Shown here piece after piece: positions 12,986 through 20,382 of a DNA stretch of 44,009 nt. The position numbers were made by a program, and so were the translations under genes. This DNA is from a virus. The stretch lies in the IMG/VR virus record IMGVR_UViG_3300020213_000003, positions 1-44,009 of that record; one strand, given 5' to 3'. The notes below the pieces were generated by a model, which was not told the origin of the DNA, searched no databases, and saw nothing but the letters and a program-made list of their open reading frames with translations. Position 1 is the first letter of the stretch; every line of letters begins with the position of its first letter.

Positions 12986-13502
12986 CGCATGTACCCAGTC
13001 ACGGCTCGCCAGCTTAGAGGCGCGCGTTGCCGGGCTGGAGGACAAGCTCCGAGAGTCCGTTAAGCAGCCGAGCGTTGACCAAACCGACCCGTTCCCAGCG
13101 CCCGCTCCCGATCCAACCGATATCCTGCGGGGCTATGGGCTGATCGTCGGCAAGGAGGATCGCCCCGTGATCCGTGAGCTGGCCCGGCGCTTCACCAAGG
13201 ATGACATGCTCGCCACCCTGGACCGTCTCAAGAAGGAGCGGCTGAAGGTGTGGGTCGGTGATCTGGCCGTGGCCCTGAATAGCCGGGAGTCCAAGCCGGA
13301 AACGCCGACGTTAGGGACGGCGATCGATGAGGCTGCGAGCCTGAAGAGACTGACCAAGATCAACGATGCAGGCACTATCCCAAGGGAGCACCAGCGAGGC
13401 GCTGCCGGTTTAGCCTTGCAAGATGCATTGCACAGTCGTATAACAATCGCCATGCTCGTACAGCGGTTCCCCTGGATGGTTACTTACACGGTGCGCGGAT
13501 GA
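12975..13502 (+). CDS. Hypothetical protein with N-terminal coiled coil
   Basis: 175 residues from ATG 12975. Residues 7-30 (SRLASLEARVAGLEDKLRES) form a short coiled coil, followed by a proline-rich linker (FPAPAPDPTD) and a helical domain (IRELARRFTKDDMLATLDRLKKERL). A linker-plus-helical domain near replication genes suggests a helicase loader or initiator accessory, but no family is recognised. A promoter-like sequence for the next gene lies near its 3' end. Confidence 0.65.
   Translation: MSTDACTQSRLASLEARVAGLEDKLRESVKQPSVDQTDPFPAPAPDPTDILRGYGLIVGKEDRPVIRELARRFTKDDMLATLDRLKKERLKVWVGDLAVALNSRESKPETPTLGTAIDEAASLKRLTKINDAGTIPREHQRGAAGLALQDALHSRITIAMLVQRFPWMVTYTVRG
13416..13444 (+). promoter_or_regulatory. 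Intragenic promoter upstream of the XRE regulator
   Basis: TTGCAA, an exact 17-bp spacer and TATAAC, inside the 3' end of the 12975 gene and 55 bases before the XRE start. The spacer contains GCACAGTC, which shares 13 bases (ATTGCACAGTCGT) with the promoter at 835-862. An in-frame ATG (13452) lies seven bases after the -10. Confidence 0.5.
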
Positions 13503-13753
13503 TCGCATGCGATACCACGCTGTTCCCACGCCGGCTCAGGGCCACGCGCCTTAGCCACCGGTTCAGCCAAGCTGACTTGGCCGCGCGGGTTGACCTCGTC
13601 AAAGGGTCCATCAGCGACTTCGAGACGGGCCGACTGCAACCGTGCTTAGACACCTTTCTCAAGCTCTCATGGAGCCTCCGCGTATGTCCACACTGGCTAC
13701 GCGGGTATCCGAACAACAACGCTAAGAAGGAATCACATGAAGAAGTCCATTAA
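13499..13753 (+). CDS. XRE/Cro-like helix-turn-helix regulator
   Basis: 84 residues. RLRATRLSHRFSQADLAARVDLVKGSISDFETGRLQPCLDTFLKLSWSL follows the Cro/CI-type HTH layout, with the SQADLAARVDLVKGSISDFE helix pair at about residues 23-42. It is short, with no peptidase or dimerisation domain, so it resembles a Cro-like factor. It is a leading candidate for the protein that recognises the repeated palindrome. ATGA overlap upstream, 17-base overlap downstream. Confidence 0.8.
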   Translation: MIACDTTLFPRRLRATRLSHRFSQADLAARVDLVKGSISDFETGRLQPCLDTFLKLSWSLRVCPHWLRGYPNNNAKKESHEEVH

Positions 13754-14063
13754 GAAGAAGTGGCTCGCCGCTTTACGGAGCGGGAAGTATGAGCAGGGGA
13801 CTGGCGCGCTGTGTGAAGACGGTAAGTACTGTTGCCTTGGCGTCCTCTGCGAGGTGCTGCCGCGACCGAAAAAGAAGTCGGTTAAGTACTTTTATAATGA
13901 AAACATAGTGCCGAATAGGCTGGCACTAAAGGCGGCTGGGTGGCCCGATGGGGATTCTGTCGCCCTTATATATAATGGGCATCGCAGGTGCGTCTCGTCC
14001 CTCAACGACAGCGCGGGTCTTTCCTTCAAGCAAATCGCCAACCTCATCGACAAGCAACTCTAA
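13737..14063 (+). CDS. Conserved phage protein (YCCLGVLC family)
   Basis: 108 residues. KKKWLAALRSGKYEQGTGAL followed by KYCCLGVLCEVL is a recurring signature of a phage protein family of unknown function. The end LNDSAGLSFKQIANLIDKQL matches that family's 'lND.g.sF..IA..I' close. Basic N-terminus. Ribosome-binding site AAGGAATCAC lies within the previous gene. Confidence 0.75.
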   Translation: MKKSIKKKWLAALRSGKYEQGTGALCEDGKYCCLGVLCEVLPRPKKKSVKYFYNENIVPNRLALKAAGWPDGDSVALIYNGHRRCVSSLNDSAGLSFKQIANLIDKQL

Positions 14064-14074
14064 GGAAGAATCAC

Positions 14075-14473
14075 ATGAGTAATTTCAGCGACATCACTAT
14101 CCACGCCCGCTTGACCCGTGACGTGGAAACGCGCGCCGTTGGCGAACACACCGTATCAAATGTTGGCGTCGCCTATGACGTTGGCTTTGGCGAAAAGGCG
14201 CACCCCGTGTTTATCGACGTGTCCGCCTGGAATAAAACCGGCGAGGCACTTGCCCGTCTGATGAAGGGCGATCAGGTCCTCCTCAATGGAGAACTGGACA
14301 TGGAAACCTGGACCGACAAGACGACCCAGCAGAAGCGGACCAAGCATGTTCTGAAGGTGTCCCGCGTTGTCTACACGAGCAAGAAGAAGGACGGCGCCGA
14401 AGCTACGCCAGCCGCCACTCGCCCGACCTCGCCTGCCGTTGCCAAGGCGTTTGACGACGAGCCACCCTTCTAA
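14075..14473 (+). CDS. ssb: Single-stranded DNA-binding protein
   Basis: 132 residues. An OB-fold SSB pattern (ARLTRDVETRAVG...SNVGVAYD, FIDVSAWNKTGEALARLMKGDQVLLNGELDMETW) and the acidic tip FDDEPPF, the usual protein-docking tail of bacterial-type SSB. ATG 14075 with AAGGAAGAATCAC. It works with the Sak4-like ATPase and DnaB helicase of this arm. Confidence 0.9.
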   Translation: MSNFSDITIHARLTRDVETRAVGEHTVSNVGVAYDVGFGEKAHPVFIDVSAWNKTGEALARLMKGDQVLLNGELDMETWTDKTTQQKRTKHVLKVSRVVYTSKKKDGAEATPAATRPTSPAVAKAFDDEPPF

Positions 14474-14474
14474 T

Positions 14475-14657
14475 ATGAACGCGGACACCTGGACGTGCGT
14501 GGCGAGAATCATTGGACGCCATAATCGCCCACGTTCCAGCCGGTCTATCGCCAACGCCTTGGGGAGAAATCCCCGAGGTATTTGGCATACCCTGCGGTCA
14601 CTGAAGGATCAGGGTAAGATCCGGCAGCTTGATGATGGTAGCTGGGTGCGCGCATGA
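14475..14657 (+). CDS. Small winged-helix-type protein
   Basis: 60 residues. SSRSIANALGRNPRGIWHTLRSLKDQGKIRQLDDGSWVR reads as a helix-turn-helix plus wing, the size of a minimal wHTH DNA-binding domain. It starts immediately after ssb. A third candidate regulator, but with no family assignment. Confidence 0.65.
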   Translation: MNADTWTCVARIIGRHNRPRSSRSIANALGRNPRGIWHTLRSLKDQGKIRQLDDGSWVRA

Positions 14658-14890
14658 TCCATGAGCATAATCCGATGACGATGCGATGTGGTCGGTGTGG
14701 AGCGCAATCAGACTGGTGTGGGTCTTATGAAGGGGAATGTGATGATAGAGTTGACGATCAACCTCAAGCCTTGCGCGAAGGCTCGTCCACGGGTGACGCG
14801 CTGGGGCTGTTACATGCCGAAGGCCTACAATTTATGGAGGGCCGCGTTCGTTGCGGAGGTGAAGCGCCAATGGGACCAGCCGCCGATTGA
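14654..14890 (+). CDS. Possible zinc-ribbon frame overlapping rusA
   Basis: 78 codons starting in an ATGA overlap. The first 30 residues (MRCGRCGAQSDWCGSYEGEC) look like a small zinc ribbon, but the rest runs out of frame through 149 bases of rusA. It may be a frameshifted or truncated gene whose real product was shorter. Confidence 0.3.
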   Translation: MIHEHNPMTMRCGRCGAQSDWCGSYEGECDDRVDDQPQALREGSSTGDALGLLHAEGLQFMEGRVRCGGEAPMGPAAD

Positions 14891-15101
14891 TGGCGCGATC
14901 AACGTGAACATCGGATTCTTTTGTACGTCGCATCGCCCTGACGTGGATAATTCAGCCGGCGCGTGTCTCGATGCGCTACAGGACGCAGGTGTGTTCGCCA
15001 ATGACCGTGCCGTCAAGCGCCTGGTGGCCCATATTTATGAGGGCAAGGCTTATAAGGAACCGTACATTCAGATTCGGATCACGCCTTTTCTTTTAGACTA
15101 A
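14742..15101 (+). CDS. rusA: RusA-family Holliday junction resolvase
   Basis: 119 residues from ATG 14742 (AAGGGG upstream). Shows INLKPCAKARPRV, then HRPDVDN (around 64-70) and LDALQDAGVFANDRAV, where the conserved aspartates of RusA endonucleases lie. Resolves branched replication and recombination intermediates before packaging. Longer in-frame starts (14688, 14727) lack good ribosome-binding sites. Confidence 0.88.
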   Translation: MIELTINLKPCAKARPRVTRWGCYMPKAYNLWRAAFVAEVKRQWDQPPIDGAINVNIGFFCTSHRPDVDNSAGACLDALQDAGVFANDRAVKRLVAHIYEGKAYKEPYIQIRITPFLLD

Positions 15102-15104
15102 CTC

Positions 15105-15120
15105 TTATACAGAGGTGTTA
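15105..15120 (+). promoter_or_regulatory. Operator/promoter before the methyltransferase-like gene
   Basis: TTATACAGAGGTGTTA fits the palindrome family. TATACA (15106-15111) would place transcription start about 15118, only a few bases before ATG 15122. The -35 is poor. The same TACAGAGGTGTTA core precedes the fibre gene at 38945 on the other strand. Confidence 0.5.
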
Positions 15121-15121
15121 T

Positions 15122-15742
15122 ATGCGCGTTCTTATTGCATGTGAATACTCGGGCCGCGTGCGTGAAGCGTTCCGCCGACTGGGCCACGAGGCATGGTCAT
15201 GCGATCTGCTGCCATCTGAGGACGGGAGTCAGTTCCATATCCAAGGGGACTGCTGGGATGTCATCGCTAACGAGGGATGGGATCTCATCGTGGCTCATCC
15301 GCCATGCACTGACCTGTCCGTCAGCGGCGCCAGGTGGTGGCCCGCAAAGCGCGCCGATGGTAGCCAGCATGCCAGCGTCCAGTTCTTCCTGCGATTCACG
15401 CAGCTAACGTGTCCTTGGGCCATTGAGAACCCGATTGGCCTGATGTCCACCCTGTACCGCAAGCCGGATCAGATCATCCAGCCGTGGCAGTTCGGGCACA
15501 GCGAGAGCAAGGCAACGTGCCTATGGCTCAATGGCCTGCCCTCCCTGACGCCGACATGCATCGTGCCCGGTCGCAAGGTGGATGGCCGAGAGCGTTGGGA
15601 TAACCAGACGGACAGTGGGCAGAACCGCCTTTCACCTAGCCCGGATCGTTGGAAGGAACGGAGCCGGACCTATCAGGGCATCGCTGACGCCATGGCCGCG
15701 CAGTGGTCATTTGCGTTGACCTCATCTAACACAGATGTATAA
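15122..15742 (+). CDS. Cytosine-C5 methyltransferase-like protein
   Basis: 206 residues. CEYSGRVREAFRRLGHEAWSCD resembles the SAM-binding motif I of C5 methyltransferases, HPPCTDLSVSGARWW the PPC catalytic loop, and AIENPIG the ENV-type motif. It is short and lacks an obvious target-recognition domain and later motifs, as in several phage proteins of this type. It may modify bases, or be a degenerate SAM-binding protein. It has its own operator-type promoter with little or no 5' leader. Confidence 0.65.
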   Translation: MRVLIACEYSGRVREAFRRLGHEAWSCDLLPSEDGSQFHIQGDCWDVIANEGWDLIVAHPPCTDLSVSGARWWPAKRADGSQHASVQFFLRFTQLTCPWAIENPIGLMSTLYRKPDQIIQPWQFGHSESKATCLWLNGLPSLTPTCIVPGRKVDGRERWDNQTDSGQNRLSPSPDRWKERSRTYQGIADAMAAQWSFALTSSNTDV

Positions 15743-15743
15743 G
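15716..15743 (+). promoter_or_regulatory. Promoter with operator giving a predicted leaderless mRNA
   Basis: TTGACC (15716-15721), a 16-bp spacer and TATAAG (15738-15743). The palindrome TAACACAGATGTATAA (15727-15742) lies in the spacer and -10. ATG 15749 is five bases after the -10, so the transcript would begin at or beside the start codon. No Shine-Dalgarno sequence is present. Confidence 0.6.
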
Positions 15744-15748
15744 ATGCC

Positions 15749-15967
15749 ATGGCAACCAAGTCCCTGACCCTAGCCGACCGAGCATTCGCATTGCTGACCA
15801 AGGATAACCGCCCTATGGACACCCCGACCCTCGCCGCCCACCTCAATCGCGGTGTCCCCGAGAAGAACCGGGCCGCGTCCTCCGAGGTGTACCGGGAGCT
15901 GGCGAATGACTCGCGGTTTACGGAGCATCGCAGCCAGGCGCTGACCACGTTTACGGTGGCCAAGTGA
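15749..15967 (+). CDS. Small winged-helix-like protein
   Basis: 72 residues. LADRAFALLTKDNRPMDTPTLAAHLNR...SSEVYRELANDSRFTEH resembles a compact winged helix or HARE-HTH-like domain. First gene of its transcription unit, with a predicted leaderless start. Gene order suggests an operon running to dnaB. Function unknown. Confidence 0.6.
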   Translation: MATKSLTLADRAFALLTKDNRPMDTPTLAAHLNRGVPEKNRAASSEVYRELANDSRFTEHRSQALTTFTVAK

Positions 15968-16266
15968 CTGATCCCAATGAAATCGTGGCGGTCATGGCGT
16001 ACACGGGGGGTGAGCTCCGGCTTCTCGATATCGTCTCTGCCCTGATTAGATCCCACGGCCTGCGCAATCCGCTAACCGATCTCCACCGTGGTCAAGTCAC
16101 GCCTGCCAGCGCGCACGACTTCCTGATCTTCGCCGGCAGGGCCACTGCGCTGGGCATCACGCCGAGCGAGGTGCTGAAGACATTGCAGGGCGATCCTCGG
16201 TTTGTTGAGACGTGGGTGGAGATGGATGAACCGGCGATTGCGGTGCCGTATTGGAGCCTGAAGTGA
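15964..16266 (+). CDS. Hypothetical protein
   Basis: 100 residues from GTG 15964 in a GTGA overlap. Helical with TPSEVLKTLQGDPRFVETW near the end, echoing the 'DxRF' end of the preceding small protein. No family recognised. Confidence 0.6.
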   Translation: MTDPNEIVAVMAYTGGELRLLDIVSALIRSHGLRNPLTDLHRGQVTPASAHDFLIFAGRATALGITPSEVLKTLQGDPRFVETWVEMDEPAIAVPYWSLK

Positions 16267-16964
16267 AGCCGTCGCTGAAGGTCATGGCGATTCCGGACCT
16301 GCACTGTCCGTTCCAGCATCGTGACGCCTTCGAGTTTCTTTCAGTGGTCGCCAAGAAGCAGAAGCCCGATGTGATACTATGCCTAGGCGACGAGGCGGAT
16401 CAGCATGCGTTGTCGCAACATACGCACGACCCCGATGGGATGTCTCCCGGCGATGAGCTGAACGCTGCCGTTAAGGCGCTGAAGCCGCTCTATCAACTGT
16501 TCCCGAACGTGAAGGTATGCACGTCTAATCACGGCGCCCGCCCGTTCCGCCGCGCCATGGAGTTCGGCATTCCTAAAGCGTACCTCAAGGATTACCGCGA
16601 GTTTATGCAGGCCCCGGCTGGCTGGGAATGGCGCGATAGGTGGGAGATTGACAATGTAGTCTATGCCCACGGCGAAGGCGTCAGTGGTGCCGAGGGCGCG
16701 TTGAAGATGGCCGTTGCCAATATGAAGCCGACCGTGATCGGCCACTTGCACGGCGATGCGGGCATCCGCTTTTGGGCCAACTCGGCCGCGCTGCTGTGGG
16801 GCATGAACGCTGGGTGGCTTGGTGATCAGCACGCCTACTCCATGGCCTATGGCAAGCACTCGCTCAAGAAGGGCATCCTTGCGTGCGGCATCGTTAATCG
16901 CGGCATGCCATTCCTTTTACCCATGGTCGTTGACCGGAATAACCGCTGGACTGGAGCAATCTAA
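16263..16964 (+). CDS. Calcineurin-like metallophosphoesterase
   Basis: 233 residues from GTG 16263. The five-block metallophosphoesterase layout is visible: DLH (PDLHCPF), GDEAD, SNHG (in place of GNHE), and GHLHG near residue 160. These bind two metal ions for phosphoester hydrolysis. The gene overlaps the RNA ligase start in TAATG, and the pairing suggests processing of nucleic-acid ends before ligation. Substrate not determinable from sequence. Confidence 0.8.
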   Translation: MKPSLKVMAIPDLHCPFQHRDAFEFLSVVAKKQKPDVILCLGDEADQHALSQHTHDPDGMSPGDELNAAVKALKPLYQLFPNVKVCTSNHGARPFRRAMEFGIPKAYLKDYREFMQAPAGWEWRDRWEIDNVVYAHGEGVSGAEGALKMAVANMKPTVIGHLHGDAGIRFWANSAALLWGMNAGWLGDQHAYSMAYGKHSLKKGILACGIVNRGMPFLLPMVVDRNNRWTGAI

Positions 16965-18052
16965 TGCTGAACACCGTCACTTTTATCCGCGAGCACGGTC
17001 TGGCGAAGATCACCGAGGATCTTGCAGTCATCGTCAAGCGCCATCCCCAGTACGGCAATCTGGTATTTTTCAAGTACAACCAGATTGAATCTCCCATGAA
17101 CCACGCCGTCGTGCAGGAATGCCGAGGACTGATTCTGGATGAGGCGAATGACTGGGCCGTCGTCAGCTACCCGTTTGGAAAGTTTTTCAACTACGGAGAC
17201 GGCAACGCCAAGGACATCGACTGGTCCACGGCCACCGTCTTTGAAAAGTTGGATGGCTCACTGATCACCATGTATTATTACGACGGAAAGTGGCAGGTTG
17301 CCAGCAACGGCACCCCTGACGCAGGCGGACCCGTGCAGGGACAGAGCATGACGTTCTGTGACCTGTGGCGACAGACGGCAGGCGACATCTGTGGCAAGCT
17401 CGACCCGGCGTATTGCTATATGTTTGAGTTAATGACGCCGCTGAATCGCGTGATTGTTCCACATGAGAAGCCCAAGTTTGCCATGCTCGGCATGCGTAAT
17501 CTCCTCACCCTGGAGGAAGAGCCACACGCGGAGTACGCGCTGCTCGCTGGAATGCCTATTGCACACTCGTATAATTTGACGACGTGGGACGAGATCACCG
17601 AGGCGGCTAAGGCCCTTAACCCCATGCAGGCGGAAGGCTACGTGGTATGCGATGCTGCCTTCAACCGCGTCAAGGTTAAGTGCCCGCAGTACGTCGCCCT
17701 GTCCCACATGAAGGACGGGTTCAGCCGGCGCAGGATGATCGAGTTGGTACGCCATAACGAGGGAGATGAGTTCCTATCCTACTTCCCCGAGTATCGCGGG
17801 CTCTTTAATGAAATCTTGGACGCATACCGAAACGTCGTGGCTGAGATTGAATCGACCTATGAGCGCATCAAGGGGCTGACGAGTCAGAAGGAGTTTGCGC
17901 TGGAAGCGACTAAGACATCCATGTCTGGCGCGCTCTTCGCCCTGAGAAATGGACGGACCACAAATGTTAAGTCGTACATTCAGGGGGTTAGCCTTGAGGC
18001 CCTGGAACGCATGTTCTCATCGACTGGCACGCACCCGATCGGACAAATATGA
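16964..18052 (+). CDS. RNA ligase (T4 Rnl1-like)
   Basis: 362 residues. The nucleotidyltransferase motif EKLDGS, with the lysine at residue 95, follows an upstream QECRGLIL block. Further conserved blocks include MFELMTPLNRVIV and VKVKCPQYV. This is the pattern of the RNA_ligase (T4 Rnl1-type) family, which seals RNA ends with ATP. Adjacent to a phosphoesterase, it may repair tRNA or other RNA cut by host defences. Confidence 0.85.
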   Translation: MLNTVTFIREHGLAKITEDLAVIVKRHPQYGNLVFFKYNQIESPMNHAVVQECRGLILDEANDWAVVSYPFGKFFNYGDGNAKDIDWSTATVFEKLDGSLITMYYYDGKWQVASNGTPDAGGPVQGQSMTFCDLWRQTAGDICGKLDPAYCYMFELMTPLNRVIVPHEKPKFAMLGMRNLLTLEEEPHAEYALLAGMPIAHSYNLTTWDEITEAAKALNPMQAEGYVVCDAAFNRVKVKCPQYVALSHMKDGFSRRRMIELVRHNEGDEFLSYFPEYRGLFNEILDAYRNVVAEIESTYERIKGLTSQKEFALEATKTSMSGALFALRNGRTTNVKSYIQGVSLEALERMFSSTGTHPIGQI

Positions 18053-18252
18053 CCTCTCCACATGAGCACCAGTTCTGGTGGGGAACGCAGCTTATCTCCA
18101 CCGGCAACTCATACATGACGGTCAAACGCTGCAATTGCGGCGAGTCTAAACTTGACTACATATCGTCAAAGGGGTCATCGTTTGATATTGAGTTGAGCCC
18201 CGACCAGCTTGAGGCAGCCATTATACACCACCGCGATAGGAGCAAGCAGTGA
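18049..18252 (+). CDS. Small hypothetical protein
   Basis: 67 residues, with RCNCGESK and HEHQFWW. Possibly metal-binding, but with too few ligands to be sure. ATGA overlaps at both ends. Function unknown. Confidence 0.55.
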   Translation: MTSPHEHQFWWGTQLISTGNSYMTVKRCNCGESKLDYISSKGSSFDIELSPDQLEAAIIHHRDRSKQ

Positions 18253-18512
18253 GCCCCACCCCCAAGAAGGCCCCGAAGCTCAACGCTGGCCAGTACGCCA
18301 AGATGATTAAGAAGTGCTTAGCCGCTGCCGAGCAGGTCAATAAGCTAACCGCCAAGATTAAGGAACAGGCCGAGGAAATCGCCACCCTCAAGGATGTCAG
18401 CGCCAGCCAAGACCAGGCTCGTCGCACTAAAGAGACGGAGCACTCCGATGAGATGCTGGCCGTCATGGCTGAGATTCGGGTGATCAAGTCCATGGTGAAG
18501 GGGTCGCCATGA
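18249..18512 (+). CDS. Coiled-coil small protein
   Basis: 87 residues from GTG. Basic N-terminus (PTPKKAPK) and a long helix (EQVNKLTAKIKEQAEEIATLKDVSAS) with heptad-like leucine and isoleucine spacing. Ends KGSP, as does the next protein, because of the shared AAGGGGTCGCC junction. Function unknown. Confidence 0.6.
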   Translation: MSPTPKKAPKLNAGQYAKMIKKCLAAAEQVNKLTAKIKEQAEEIATLKDVSASQDQARRTKETEHSDEMLAVMAEIRVIKSMVKGSP

Positions 18513-18934
18513 GCACTAAGTATGAAGCCGGGCCGGACCTTGATCACCTTATTGCAGAGACGGTGATGGGGTGGACGCTTTACCACTACGACAAGGGTGG
18601 TCGTGGCGATGAGTACTGGTCAGTAATGGACAGCGAAGGAAATCCAGTGTGTTACGAATCGCGCCAAGGCCGCTACGTGTTTGATTTTGACAGCGAGAAT
18701 GAGGCGTGGGGCTGGTTTAAGCCGAGCGCCGACATCGCCCAGGCCTGGCAGGTAGTCGAGCGCATGGCCGACCTGCGCTACGTTTTCCTCATCAAAGCGG
18801 ACGGCTATCGAGAGCCAGACAATGCGCCACGCTACACGGTGCTGTGCGCAAATCTGCCGAGGGTTGACCACGAATCCGCCCCCATGGCAATCTGCCTCGG
18901 GGCGCTTCAGGCGCTAGCGAAGGGGTCGCCCTAG
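18509..18934 (+). CDS. Phage ABA-sandwich (BC1872-type) domain protein
   Basis: 141 residues. LDHLIAETVMGWTLYHY, FKPSADIAQAWQVVERM and APMAICLGALQAL are the block signature of the BC1872/Phage_ABA_S family, small phage proteins of unknown role. The stop TAG overlaps the GTG start of dnaB. Expected to fold as an alpha-beta-alpha sandwich. Confidence 0.8.
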   Translation: MSTKYEAGPDLDHLIAETVMGWTLYHYDKGGRGDEYWSVMDSEGNPVCYESRQGRYVFDFDSENEAWGWFKPSADIAQAWQVVERMADLRYVFLIKADGYREPDNAPRYTVLCANLPRVDHESAPMAICLGALQALAKGSP

Positions 18935-20382
18935 TGCCATCCAACAAGGAATTAGAGTCCGCCGTCCTCTCCGTCATCCTCGACGGTCGGCACCGCCAGG
19001 CAGTCCATACCGCACGCGCCTCGATCACGACGCCGCTGGCATTCCATGAGCGGAACAACCGTATCGTGTGGATCGCCATCTGTGATCTGGACGACCATGG
19101 CCATGCCGTTGACGCTGGATCCGTGGCGGAACTGCTCAGTCGGCAGAAGTTCCATGACACCATTACTCGGCTGAAGCGCCTAGAGTTTGGCGAACGTGCG
19201 TCCATCCCCAAGTTCGATGATGGGTATGATGACTCTACGCTAGCGCAGTTGGGCGGGTTCGCCGTCGTGAGCGATATGGCAGCGGCGTTCGCTCCTGCCG
19301 GATCACTGCCAAGGAATGTGCTGCTCTTGGTGGATCTGTACGGCAAGCGAGTGCTGATCACGAAGCTGCGGGAGATTGCCGATAAGGCCGAGCTGACCAC
19401 GGATGGGATGCCGGCGCTGCTTGATGTGGCGGGGCAGGCTATCTTGGAGATGGGGCGCGGGGTGAATACTTCGCAGTTGTATACGGCTAAGCAGGTTTGG
19501 GATGAGACTGCGGCGCAGATGCTCGACAAGGCCAATGGCGGTGAAGCTGGCGGCGTGAAGACCGGGATTAGCGGGATGGATGCGCTCCTGACGCAGATGC
19601 GAAACGGCGGGCTCTACTTACTGGCAGCTAGACCGGGGTGCGGGAAGACAAGCGTAGCCCTTAGTATCTGCATGAACGCCTGTATGCGCGGCGATGGCGT
19701 GCTGATGTTCTCCTTGGAAGTCGATCGCACCGACCTTAACAAAAAGGTCATATCGTCACTGGCCAGCGTGGACTTCCGCGACATGGACGCTGGGCGACTG
19801 ACGCGGGAGGATCAAGCTGCGGTTGACGCGGCCGGGGCAGAGTTTGCCAAGTGGCCGTTGCAGATCATGGACAATTCCGACCTGACCATTGGCGCGCTGC
19901 GGTCTATTGTTAAGCGGCGGATCCTTGAGAAGGATGACGTTAAGCTAATTGTCATCGATCACATGGGGCTGCTCATGGGATCCAAAAAGGACCAAAATGA
20001 ATATGAAAAAGTTACAGAGATTAGCCGCACACTGAAGGTTATGTGCCGCGAGTTACGCAAGCCGATCCTCTGTCTGTCGCAGATGTCCCGTGATTCCGAG
20101 AAGGGCGATACTCCGCGTAAGCCACGCTTGAGCGACCTCCGATCCTCCGGTGCGCTGGAACAGGATGCAGACGCCGTTGTTTTCCTCCATCGTGAAGGCG
20201 GCGATGACGCCTACCGGGACATCTCGGTTCATGTGGCCAAGAATCGGTTTGGGCCGACTGGGCAGACGAGCTTGAAGTTCTCCCCCGCAACGATGACCAT
20301 TGGCGAGGATGCGCCAATCCGGTCGGGGGAACGGTTTGAGAAGATGAATAGCGAGCCTAGGCCGGGCGAGGATTTGTTCTGA
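18934..20382 (+). CDS. dnaB: Replicative DNA helicase, DnaB family
   Basis: 482 residues from GTG. N-terminal helical domain (about 1-110, LESAVLSVILDG...), then RecA-type motor: Walker A ARPGCGKTS near 231-239, FSLEVDRTDL, LIVIDHMGLL (Walker B), LSQMSRDSEKG, and LRSSGALEQDADAVVFLHRE, all standard in DnaB. A hexameric helicase that unwinds the fork. With no primase or polymerase here, it must recruit the host replisome. Its stop abuts the leftward ejection-protein gene. Confidence 0.92.
   Translation: MPSNKELESAVLSVILDGRHRQAVHTARASITTPLAFHERNNRIVWIAICDLDDHGHAVDAGSVAELLSRQKFHDTITRLKRLEFGERASIPKFDDGYDDSTLAQLGGFAVVSDMAAAFAPAGSLPRNVLLLVDLYGKRVLITKLREIADKAELTTDGMPALLDVAGQAILEMGRGVNTSQLYTAKQVWDETAAQMLDKANGGEAGGVKTGISGMDALLTQMRNGGLYLLAARPGCGKTSVALSICMNACMRGDGVLMFSLEVDRTDLNKKVISSLASVDFRDMDAGRLTREDQAAVDAAGAEFAKWPLQIMDNSDLTIGALRSIVKRRILEKDDVKLIVIDHMGLLMGSKKDQNEYEKVTEISRTLKVMCRELRKPILCLSQMSRDSEKGDTPRKPRLSDLRSSGALEQDADAVVFLHREGGDDAYRDISVHVAKNRFGPTGQTSLKFSPATMTIGEDAPIRSGERFEKMNSEPRPGEDLF

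Noticed and set aside
18792-19535. Leftward frame (247 codons) opposite dnaB
   Set aside because: Serine-rich shadow translation without motifs or ribosome-binding site.
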